Source: Jiangellaceae bacterium
GTDB lineage: Bacteria; Actinomycetota; Actinomycetes; Jiangellales; Jiangellaceae
Assembly (NCBI GenBank): GCA_030146385.1
Contig: JASLBX010000405.1
Location: forward strand, 1-9,385
DNA length: 9,385 bases
Reading direction: 5' to 3'
In this document: positions 1 to 6,062 of the stretch, in pieces
How the letters are laid out: the number at the start of each line of letters is the position of its first letter
How positions within the stretch are numbered: position 1 is the first letter of the stretch
Position numbers and translations under genes: made by a program
The notes under the pieces: generated by a model
What the model saw: only the letters and a program-made list of their open reading frames with translations
Told to the model about the DNA's origin: nothing
The model's database searches: none

Positions 1-20
1 CGACAAGGAATGGTTCTAGG

Positions 21-58
21 GGTGACGTTGGTGGTGTCCCAGCACCACCAACGTCACC
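21..58 (-). terminator. Perfect 16-bp hairpin after glnD
   Basis: The arms GGTGACGTTGGTGGTG (21-36) and CACCACCAACGTCACC (43-58) are perfect reverse complements around a 6-nt loop, which can shrink to 4 nt if the U-G pair at 37/42 forms. The hairpin starts 4 nt after the glnD stop codon. It has no run of U on the minus-strand side, which is common for actinobacterial terminators. Because it is symmetric, it may also stop a convergent transcript entering from the left, but no such gene is visible in the window. The structure is certain from sequence. Its role as terminator is inferred from position. Confidence 0.82.
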
Positions 59-62
59 TCGA

Positions 63-2387
63 TCAACGGCCGAGCGCGGCGCTGGCCGCGGCCTTGACGG
101 CGGCGACGGCCTCGCTCGGCAGCGGTCCTCCGGTGTCGTCCACCAGGTAGAAGGCGTCCACCGCCTCGGCGCCCAGCGTTTCCACCACCGCAGACCTGAT
201 CACCACGCCGCCGCCGGCAATCGCAGCCGCCAGCCGGTACAACAGGCCCGGCTCGTCATGCGCCCGCACCTCAAGGACGGTCGCGTCGGCGGACACCTCG
301 GGAATCACGGCGACGCTCGGCTCGGCATGCCGAAGCACCCGTCCGCGCCGCTCGGAGGCGCGCGTGGCCAGCCGTCCGGGCACGTCGGAGCGCCCATCCA
401 GGGCCCGGAGGATCTCGTCGCGAAGGATGTCCTCCGCCGGGGGCGACCCGTACGCGGCAACGACCCGCCACACCAGCACTACCCGGTCGCCGACAGTCTC
501 GATCGTGGCCGTGCGCACCTCGAGGCGATGCAGCACGAGGACGCCGGCCACCGTCGCGAGTACATTCGGACCGTCGGGCGCGGCCACCGTCACCCGGCAC
601 ATGCCGTCAGCGGTGGGCGCGTCGATCCGGACGGCGATGCCGGGTCGCGCAGCGAGTTCCTCCTGCCATCGTTCCAAGCGCTCCGGCTTGGGAGGCGGGG
701 CGCCGCCGAGCACTGTGCGCACCCGCGCAACCAGGTCGCCGACCAGCCGGGCCCGCATCGGCGACCAGGCCAGCGGGCCGGCGGCCGTGGCGTCCGCTTC
801 GGTGAGCGCCGCCAGCAGGTCCAGGTTGTCTGCATCGCCGACGGCGTCGACCACAGCGGCGATCGTCGCCGGGTCGTCGGGATCGCGTCGGGTCGCCATC
901 TCGGGCAGCAGCAGGTGGTGGCGCACCAGCAGCCCTACCGTGGCCGCGTCCTGCGGTGCCAGGCCCAGACGCCGGGCGAGATCAGCGGCAATCACCTCTC
1001 CCGTGTCACTGTGGTCGCCTGGCAAGCCCTTGCCCAAGTCGTGAAACAGGGCCGCAAGCAGCAACAGGTCCGGCCGGCTAACGCGGCGGGCCAGCCCGGC
1101 TGCGACCACGGCCGTCTCGATCAGGTGGCGGTCGACGGTGTGCCGGTGGATCGGCGTCCGGGTAGCCCGGTAGCGCACCCGCTCCCATTCGGGGATCCAT
1201 CGGGTCACCAGGCCCGCGAACTCCAGCGCGTCCCACACCGGCAGCGCGCTTCGTCCCGCCCCGATCAGGGAGAGCAGGGCGTCTCTTGCGCTACCCGGCC
1301 ACGGCTCGGGCAACGCAGGACACTGGGCCACCAGCCGCTCCACGGTGTGTGGCGCCAGGACCAGTCCGGCCTGTGCAGCCGCGGCCGCCGCACGGAGCGG
1401 CAGGACGGCATCGCGCTCGGGCCGCGCGTCCCGCGCTAGAACCGCCTCGCCGTCGTGCTCGACCACACCGTCGGCCAGCGGACGGCGTTCGGGCGGGCGC
1501 CGTCCCCCGCGCTGCCGGGCACGCAGTGTGCGCTCGACATCACGCCACATCACGTCCGCCGCATATGCGACCGCTCGGCCTGCCTCGGCGACCCGGCGCA
1601 GCAGCACGTCGGGGTCCAGCAGCCCGAGCCGGGTGGCGATCGTGCCGTGGTCTTCGAACAGCAGCCGATCGTGCCGGCGTCCCGTCGTCCGGTGGAGTGC
1701 GTCGCGGACGACGAGCAGCCACTCGCGCGCCTCCTCGACGGTCTTGGCATGCGGCCGGTCGGCGATCCAGGACGCCGCAACGGCTCGCAATGCCAACGTG
1801 TCCCGCAGCCCGCCGTACGCCTGCACCAGGTCCGGCTCGAGCAGGTGGGCCAACTCGCCGAACCGCTCGGCGCGGGCCCGGACCATGGCGGCCAGCTTCG
1901 GCAGCCGGCGCGACGCCTGGCGCCGCCAGTCGGCCAGCACCTCGGCCCGCAGCCGCTCCGTGACCGTCCGGTCACCCGCAACGTGCCGGGCGTCGATCAG
2001 GCTCAACGCCGCCTTGAGGTCTCCGGCGGCGACGTCCCGGGCTTCCGAGACGGTTCGCACGGCATGGTCGAGCGGCAGGCCGGCGTCCCACACCGGGTAA
2101 AAGATTCGGCTGGCGACGGCGGCCGGATCGCCGGCGTCGCCGTGGACCAGCAACACGTCCAGGTCGCTGCCCGGCAGCAGTTCCCGCCGTCCGTACCCGC
2201 CGACGGCGACGAGCGCGAAACCCGCGGATTCCTCGGCCGGCACAGCGGCGAAGAACCGCGTCAGCCATCCGTCCACCAGCTCGGAAAGGGCGACCCGGCG
2301 CTGGGTGGCGCTGAGCCGCTCGTCGGCGACCACTGCCTGCCGGAGGCTCAGGAAGCGGTCGCCGCGAGCTGCTGACGCCGAGGTCAC
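63..2387 (-). CDS. glnD: PII nucleotidyltransferase / nucleotidyl-removing enzyme GlnD
   Basis: Bifunctional enzyme that attaches a nucleotide to the PII protein when nitrogen is scarce and removes it when glutamine is high. In Corynebacterium and Streptomyces the homologue adenylylates GlnK Tyr51 rather than uridylylating it, so adenylylation is likely here. With the GTG start at 2387 the product is 774 aa, shorter than E. coli GlnD (890 aa) but usual for actinobacteria. Domains in order: nucleotidyltransferase with GGYGRREL (63-70) and the metal-binding SDLD (74-77); a helical linker; an HD phosphohydrolase with HRHTVDRH (414-421) and FHDLGKG (448-454); and two C-terminal ACT domains (about 596-660 and 703-770) that sense glutamine. 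The GTG overlaps the glnK stop (GTGA) with GGAG 10 nt upstream (2398-2401). An in-frame ATG at 2450 would add 21 arginine-rich residues and a 67-bp overlap with glnK, so I rejected it. Last gene of the operon, translationally coupled to glnK. Confidence 0.95.
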   Translation of the reverse strand: MTSASAARGDRFLSLRQAVVADERLSATQRRVALSELVDGWLTRFFAAVPAEESAGFALVAVGGYGRRELLPGSDLDVLLVHGDAGDPAAVASRIFYPVWDAGLPLDHAVRTVSEARDVAAGDLKAALSLIDARHVAGDRTVTERLRAEVLADWRRQASRRLPKLAAMVRARAERFGELAHLLEPDLVQAYGGLRDTLALRAVAASWIADRPHAKTVEEAREWLLVVRDALHRTTGRRHDRLLFEDHGTIATRLGLLDPDVLLRRVAEAGRAVAYAADVMWRDVERTLRARQRGGRRPPERRPLADGVVEHDGEAVLARDARPERDAVLPLRAAAAAAQAGLVLAPHTVERLVAQCPALPEPWPGSARDALLSLIGAGRSALPVWDALEFAGLVTRWIPEWERVRYRATRTPIHRHTVDRHLIETAVVAAGLARRVSRPDLLLLAALFHDLGKGLPGDHSDTGEVIAADLARRLGLAPQDAATVGLLVRHHLLLPEMATRRDPDDPATIAAVVDAVGDADNLDLLAALTEADATAAGPLAWSPMRARLVGDLVARVRTVLGGAPPPKPERLERWQEELAARPGIAVRIDAPTADGMCRVTVAAPDGPNVLATVAGVLVLHRLEVRTATIETVGDRVVLVWRVVAAYGSPPAEDILRDEILRALDGRSDVPGRLATRASERRGRVLRHAEPSVAVIPEVSADATVLEVRAHDEPGLLYRLAAAIAGGGVVIRSAVVETLGAEAVDAFYLVDDTGGPLPSEAVAAVKAAASAALGR

Positions 2388-2722
2388 AGGGCGTCTGCTC
2401 CAACCTCTCCGGTGCGAACCCGTACGACCGCGTCGACGGAGGTCACCCACACCTTCCCGTCGCCGATCTTTCCGGTCTGGGCCGCCTTGACGATCACATC
2501 GACCACATCATCGACGTCGGTGTCGTCGACCAGCACCTCGAGCCGGGTCTTCGGCACCAGGTCGACGGTGTACTCCGCGCCCCGGTAGACCTCGGTGTGG
2601 CCCTTCTGCCGGCCGTAGCCGCTGGCGTCGGTGACCGTCATGCCGTGCACGCCGAAGGTTTCCAGCGCGCTGCGGACCTCGTCCAGCTTGAACGGCTTGA
2701 TCACTGCGGTGACAAGCTTCAT
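2384..2722 (-). CDS. glnK: Nitrogen regulatory PII protein GlnK
   Basis: Small trimeric PII signal protein of 112 aa, the normal family length. It binds ATP/ADP and 2-oxoglutarate, and by family precedent it plugs the AmtB channel when nitrogen is plentiful. Visible features are the conserved start MKLVTAVIKPFKLDEVRSAL; the T-loop at about 36-55, with both Tyr46 and the modification site Tyr51 in GAEYTVDLVPK; the B-loop TGKIGDGK (83-90); and the nucleotide-contacting Lys90, Arg101 and Arg103 in VRVRTGE. Its ATG overlaps the amtB stop as ATGA, and GGAGAGGAG (2732-2740) lies 9 nt upstream as a strong ribosome site. Its own stop overlaps the glnD GTG. The direct amtB-glnK pairing and intact Tyr51 support GlnK rather than a GlnB paralogue outside the ammonium pathway. 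Confidence 0.97.
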   Translation of the reverse strand: MKLVTAVIKPFKLDEVRSALETFGVHGMTVTDASGYGRQKGHTEVYRGAEYTVDLVPKTRLEVLVDDTDVDDVVDVIVKAAQTGKIGDGKVWVTSVDAVVRVRTGEVGADAL

Positions 2723-4017
2723 GCCTGCACGCTCCTCTCCCTGGCAGCCTGGGACACCGCCGCGTGGCTGCTGCTCGGTCCGGCGGCCGGGGTGATCTCG
2801 TACGCGGCCTCAGCGTGCGAGGCCAGGTCGATGCCGCCGACCTCGGCGTCCTCGCTCACCCGGAAGCCGACCGTCCGGTGGATGATCAGGCCGAGGATGA
2901 ACGCGACGGCGAACGAGTACAGCATCACGGCACCGGCCGCTACCGCCTGCCTACCCAGCAGCTCGACGCCGCCACCGTAGAACAGGCCACGCAGAGCGGC
3001 GTCCCCCGTGTAGGTCTCGTTGGCCAGGAAGCCGATCAGCAGCGTCCCGACCAAGCCGCCGACCAGGTGGACCGCCACGACGTCCAGCGAGTCGTCGTAG
3101 CCGAAGCGGTACTTCAGGCCGACGGCGAGCGCGCAGATGACGCCGGCGACCAATCCGATGACGATCGAGCCGATCGGGCTGACGAAGCCGGCCGCAGGCG
3201 TGATCGCCACGAGGCCGGCGATGGCTCCGGATGCCGCGCCGAGCGCGGTGGTCTTCTGGTCGCGCACGACGTCGACGAGCAGCCAGCCGAGGATCGCGGC
3301 GGCAGTGGCCGTCATGGTGGTGACCCACGCGGACGAGGCGATGCCGTCGGCGGCGTAGGCGGATCCGGCGTTGAATCCAAACCAGCCGAACCACAGCAGG
3401 CCCGCCCCGAGGAGGACGAACGGCAGGTTGTGCGGCTTCATCGGGTCGCGCCGCCAGCCCAGCCGGGGTCCGATCACGATGGCGAGTGCCAGAGCCGCGG
3501 CGCCGGCATTGATGTGAACCGCGGTTCCACCGGCGAAGTCGATCGCGCCAAACTCGCCGATCCAGCCGCCCTCGCCCCACACCCAGTGTGCGACCGGGAA
3601 GTAGACGATCGTCGCCCACAGGACGACGAAGATCGCCCAGCCGCGGAACGTCGCACGCTCGGCGATCGCACCCGCGATCAGAGCGACGGTGATGATCGCG
3701 AACACGGCCTGGAAGCCCACATCGGCGAACACGGGGATGGTGCCGGTCATGTCTTCGGGACCGATGTTGGTCAGCCCGGCGAGGCTGAAGCCACCGAACA
3801 GTCCGCCGATGCTTTCGTCATAGGCCATGCTGTAGCCGTAGAGCACCCACAGCACTGACACGATCGCCAGGGCGAGGAAGCACATCATCAGCATGTTGAG
3901 GACGGCCTTGGCACGCACCATGCCGCCGTAGAAGAACGCCAGACCTGGGGTCATGAGCAGGACGAGAGCCGCACTGGTCAGGATCCAGGCGGTATCGCCC
4001 GCGCTGAGCTCGGGCAT
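2719..4017 (-). CDS. amtB: Ammonium transporter AmtB
   Basis: Trimeric Amt/Rh-family ammonium channel in the cytoplasmic membrane, 432 aa with about 11 membrane segments. Every key position of the E. coli protein can be placed: Asp160 in the signature DFAGGTAVH, the pore twin histidines His168 and His317 (AVHLVGG), the phenylalanine gate Phe106 and Phe215 (WFGFNAGSA), and Ser219 at the outer ammonium site. The first membrane segment (about 10-30) begins almost at once, so there is no cleaved signal peptide, unlike E. coli AmtB. The cytoplasmic tail keeps the GIDLASHAEAAYE motif used in GlnK control, followed by about 25 low-complexity residues that are probably unstructured. The ATG at 4017 is supported by AAGGGAG (4024-4030) 6 nt upstream. 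First gene of the amtB-glnK-glnD operon. A GlnR-like site lies 127 bp upstream. Confidence 0.97.
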   Translation of the reverse strand: MPELSAGDTAWILTSAALVLLMTPGLAFFYGGMVRAKAVLNMLMMCFLALAIVSVLWVLYGYSMAYDESIGGLFGGFSLAGLTNIGPEDMTGTIPVFADVGFQAVFAIITVALIAGAIAERATFRGWAIFVVLWATIVYFPVAHWVWGEGGWIGEFGAIDFAGGTAVHINAGAAALALAIVIGPRLGWRRDPMKPHNLPFVLLGAGLLWFGWFGFNAGSAYAADGIASSAWVTTMTATAAAILGWLLVDVVRDQKTTALGAASGAIAGLVAITPAAGFVSPIGSIVIGLVAGVICALAVGLKYRFGYDDSLDVVAVHLVGGLVGTLLIGFLANETYTGDAALRGLFYGGGVELLGRQAVAAGAVMLYSFAVAFILGLIIHRTVGFRVSEDAEVGGIDLASHAEAAYEITPAAGPSSSHAAVSQAARERSVQA

Positions 4018-4207
4018 ACGTGACTCCCTTACGAGTCGAGTGGCCGGTCGGTAGCCCGGCGGCGACGTTGCCTGCCGGTTTCACCTGCTCCGGTCGGTCG
4101 CCTGGATCGTGTCGCTGCCGTGTTGCCGATGCCCGCGTCCGATGTTGCGGCAGCGTGACATGTCGGGCGGTTGTGTTACGCCCGCGTGAATTCCGGGTTG
4201 GAACGCC
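4018..4207 (-). other. Intergenic region between ftsY and amtB
   Basis: This 190-bp non-coding stretch must hold the amtB operon promoter. Reading the minus strand from ftsY, it shows a weak 6-bp stem (4164-4169 with 4179-4184, 9-nt loop) about 24 nt after the ftsY stop, then a GlnR-box-like element, then a C-rich leader, then the amtB ribosome site. No convincing strong terminator follows ftsY, so some read-through into amtB is possible. A repeated CCGGTCGGT (4044-4052 and 4090-4098, plus strand) is present but looks like ordinary GC-rich background. No small gene is evident. Confidence 0.7.
4144..4159 (-). promoter_or_regulatory. Putative GlnR-binding box upstream of amtB
   Basis: The minus strand reads GTCAC-N6-GCAAC, which fits the actinobacterial GlnR consensus gTnAC-N6-GaAAC with one mismatch in the second half. 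A further GTAAC half-site lies 20 bp upstream at 4175-4179. In Streptomyces and mycobacteria the OmpR-type regulator GlnR activates amtB-glnK-glnD under nitrogen limitation through such boxes. A weak -10-like CACGAT at 4106-4111 would put the transcription start near 4099 and the box at about -45 to -60, where GlnR activates. The match is visible in the sequence. Binding and activation are inferred, and the -10 is speculative. Confidence 0.5.
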
Positions 4208-5386
4208 TCAGCCGAGCAGGCCGTCGACGAAATCCTCCGCGTCGAACGGGGCCAGGTCGTCCGGCCCTTCGCCGAGGCCCACGAGCTTGACCGGCACTCC
4301 GAGCTCACGCTGGACGGCGACTACGATGCCGCCCTTCGCGGTGCCGTCGAGCTTGGTGAGGGCGATTCCGGTGACGTCGACAACCTCACCGAACACGCGC
4401 GCCTGCGCCATGCCGTTCTGCCCGGTCGTCGCGTCCAGGACGAGAAGCACCTCGTCCACCGGTCCGTGCTTTTCGATGACCCGCTTGACCTTGCCGAGCT
4501 CGTCCATCAGCCCCGCCTTGGTTTGGAGGCGTCCGGCGGTGTCGATGAGGACGACGTCCGACTCCATCTCAATGCCGGTTCGCACCGTATCGAACGCGAC
4601 GCTTGCCGGGTCGCCGTGCTCGGGGCCGCGCACCGTGGGAACGCCCACCCGGTCTCCCCAGGTGGTGAGCTGGTCGACGGCCGCCGCGCGGAACGTGTCG
4701 GCGGCGCCCAGGACGACGTCGCGGTCCTCGGCAACGAGAACCCGTGCCAGTTTGCCTACCGTGGTCGTCTTTCCCGTGCCGTTGACGCCGACGACGAGCA
4801 CGACGGCCGGACGGTCCGGGTGCCGGTCGGTCTTGAGCGAGCGGTCCATGGTGGGGTCGACGAGCGCGATCAGCTCCTCGCGGAGAATCTCCCGGGCGGC
4901 CGTTGGGTCGGCGATGCCCTCGACACGGGCACGCGTGCGCAGCCGCTCGACGAGCTCCTGCGTCGGCGCGACGCCGAGGTCCGCGGTCAGCAGGGTGTCC
5001 TCGATCTCTTCCCAGGTGTCCTCGTCCAGCCGTTCCTTGGAGAGCAGGCCGAGCAGGCCCTTGCCGAGCGTCGACTGGGAGCGGGCCAGCCGCGACCGGA
5101 GCCGGACCAGGCGGCCTTCTGCGGGGGCCGGGCGCTCGAGAGCCGGCGGTGCCTTCTTGGCCTCTTCGAGAACGTCCGGGGTCAGGGCCTCGTCCGGCGG
5201 AGCGACGGTGTCGCGTTCCAGCGTGCCGACGCCACCAGGCGATTCGCCGTTCTCCGACGGCTGGTCAACGCCGGGACGGGGAGCGACGGGCGGCCGTCCC
5301 GTCTGGCGGCGGCGAACTTGGACAAATCCCACGGTGGCCGCGATCAGCACGACCGCGACGACGATGCCGACAATCAGGTACTCCAC
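4208..5386 (-). CDS. ftsY: Signal recognition particle receptor FtsY
   Basis: SRP-family GTPase that docks ribosome-SRP complexes (Ffh plus 4.5S-type RNA) at the membrane and hands nascent membrane proteins to SecYEG. The product is 392 aa. Residues 3-24 form a membrane anchor followed by RRR, then a Pro/Glu-rich flexible linker (about 30-92), the helical N domain (about 93-185, with ALLTAD-like TLLTADLGV), and the G domain. GTPase motifs: G1 GVNGTGKTTT (200-209), G2 DTFRAAAVDQL (230-240), G3 DTAGR (282-286), G4 TKLD (344-347) and G5 GLGE (370-373). The GVNGxGKTTT loop and missing M domain separate it from Ffh. An N-terminal anchor is usual for actinobacterial FtsY, whereas E. coli uses an acidic amphipathic region. 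The start is GTG, with GGGAG (5398-5402) 11 nt upstream. Probably co-transcribed with the small membrane protein gene 36 bp upstream. Confidence 0.97.
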   Translation of the reverse strand: MEYLIVGIVVAVVLIAATVGFVQVRRRQTGRPPVAPRPGVDQPSENGESPGGVGTLERDTVAPPDEALTPDVLEEAKKAPPALERPAPAEGRLVRLRSRLARSQSTLGKGLLGLLSKERLDEDTWEEIEDTLLTADLGVAPTQELVERLRTRARVEGIADPTAAREILREELIALVDPTMDRSLKTDRHPDRPAVVLVVGVNGTGKTTTVGKLARVLVAEDRDVVLGAADTFRAAAVDQLTTWGDRVGVPTVRGPEHGDPASVAFDTVRTGIEMESDVVLIDTAGRLQTKAGLMDELGKVKRVIEKHGPVDEVLLVLDATTGQNGMAQARVFGEVVDVTGIALTKLDGTAKGGIVVAVQRELGVPVKLVGLGEGPDDLAPFDAEDFVDGLLG

Positions 5387-5422
5387 GAGGCCGTAGTCTC
5401 CCAGAAGTCGGCGAGCTAACCG

Positions 5423-5842
5423 CTATCGAGCGGTACGCCTCCGGTCAGCGATGTCTCTGCGCCCGGCATGCGGTGGCGTGAGCGGACGCCCATGGCCGAT
5501 GCCGGTCTTCAGGCTCGCGATCAATGGCCGAACTCGCTCAGCCACCGCCATCGCGCCACGTTCGGCCAGCTTGTCCGCCCGCTCGGCCACGGTGTTGAGC
5601 ATTGGCTGGACGTGGGATGCGGGTGGGCCGAGCCACCGGTTGGCCCACCGGACTACCAGGCGTGCTCGGTAGGCGGTCTGTCGCCGGATCGAGTAGGCCC
5701 AGGCGCCGGAGGCGAGCGCCCAGCGGCGCATCCGGATCCGGACCTGCGGTGAACTCGTGATCTCGTGCATCACGAAGACGGCCAACAACACAGCCACCGC
5801 CATGATCAAGATGACCGCCATGCTGCCCACGAAAACCGCCAT
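5423..5842 (-). CDS. Small single-pass membrane protein, function unknown
   Basis: A 139-aa protein I do not recognise. Residues 3-25 are a strong hydrophobic segment (MAVILIMAVAVLLAVFVM). A strongly basic region (about 34-70, many Arg, with several Trp) follows, then a predicted amphipathic helix (about 76-112, HVQPMLNTVAERADKLAERG) and a basic, Pro/Gly/Arg-rich tail. The positive charge right after the segment favours a cytoplasmic C-terminus and a signal-anchor rather than a secreted protein. The ATG at 5842 has GGGGA (5849-5853) 6 nt upstream. A second in-frame ATG at residue 8 is possible but would shorten the membrane segment. It is the first gene after a promoter-like sequence and lies 36 bp from ftsY, so an operon is likely. 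A role in membrane targeting or the envelope is only a guess from the neighbour. Confidence 0.8.
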   Translation of the reverse strand: MAVFVGSMAVILIMAVAVLLAVFVMHEITSSPQVRIRMRRWALASGAWAYSIRRQTAYRARLVVRWANRWLGPPASHVQPMLNTVAERADKLAERGAMAVAERVRPLIASLKTGIGHGRPLTPPHAGRRDIADRRRTAR

Positions 5843-5877
5843 TGATCGTCCCCGATTCCAACACTGGCAACAATGTC

Positions 5878-5906
5878 ACCATAAGTAACGCTGGGCACAA
5901 TGGTAA
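5878..5906 (-). promoter_or_regulatory. Putative promoter for the small membrane gene and ftsY
   Basis: The minus strand has TTACCA (5901-5906; 4 of 6 to TTGACA), a 17-bp spacer, and TATGGT (5878-5883), which fits the actinobacterial -10 consensus TANNNT. Transcription would begin near 5871 and leave a leader of about 29 nt containing the GGGGA ribosome site. The segment is visibly more AT-rich than its surroundings. This is a sequence match only. Confidence 0.5.
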
Positions 5907-5978
5907 CAGTGCTGGTAGATCAACCAAGCGACGTTCCGCCACCGACACGCCACTCCCGCACGTGCCCGCCGTTCATCA

Positions 5979-6039
5979 GTTGATCACGGGCGATTCGTGG
6001 CACCCCGGGCCTGGGTACCACGAATCGCCCGTGATCAAC
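5979..6039 (-). terminator. Long 22-bp perfect hairpin after the deacetylase gene
   Basis: The 22-nt arms at 5979-6000 and 6018-6039 are perfect reverse complements around a 17-nt spacer. The outer ends are GTTGATCACGGG and its complement, and the inner ends GATTCGTGG and its complement. Past one C/A mismatch, ACCC (6002-6005) pairs with GGGT (6013-6016), extending the stem. The hairpin begins 23 nt after the deacetylase stop codon (6063-6065) and lies before the promoter of the next genes, which suits a transcription terminator. There is no U-tract. The perfect identity over 22 bp is longer than a terminator needs, so it could also be a copy of a dispersed palindromic repeat. Confidence 0.82.
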
Positions 6040-6062
6040 GTGGTTGGTCGTACCGAGTTGGG

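Larger units (their letters stand above)
5843..6062. other. Intergenic region between deacetylase gene and small membrane gene
   Basis: This 220-bp stretch holds the long hairpin after the deacetylase gene (5979-6039), then an AT-richer segment (about 5860-5935) with a promoter-like pair for the ftsY group. That segment carries an imperfect direct repeat on the minus strand, CATTGTGCCCAG and CATTGTTGCCAG, 27 bp apart (10 of 12 matching), flanking the -10 region. A plus-strand reading frame of 74 codons crosses the region but also runs through the hairpin and has no coding character, so I do not call a gene. Confidence 0.7.

Noticed and set aside
258..1439. Long open frame on the plus strand opposite glnD
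   Set aside because: It is antisense to a certain GlnD gene with intact motifs. High-GC DNA regularly produces such frames, and the translation is low-complexity and Arg/Gly/His-rich with no recognisable domain.
2388..2450. N-terminal extension of GlnD to an ATG at 2450
   Set aside because: It would overlap glnK by 67 bp and add an Arg-rich stretch that is just glnK read in another frame. The GTG overlapping the glnK stop is the better start.
2764..3858. 364-codon plus-strand frame opposite amtB
   Set aside because: Mirror frame of a clear AmtB gene. The translation is dominated by Asp, Arg, Gly and Glu with no family features.
4164..4184. 6-bp stem with 9-nt loop after ftsY as a terminator
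   Set aside because: The stem is short, has no U-tract and overlaps the GTAAC half-site. It is far weaker than the other two hairpins in the window, so it is not called as a terminator.
4020..5396. 458-codon plus-strand frame opposite ftsY
   Set aside because: Ser/Arg/Thr-rich antisense translation of FtsY with no domain. It starts inside the amtB ribosome-site region, which argues against a real gene.
5979..6039. Palindrome as a CRISPR repeat, attachment site or insertion-sequence end
   Set aside because: It is a single unit with no spacer array, no transposase or integrase gene nearby and no flanking duplication.
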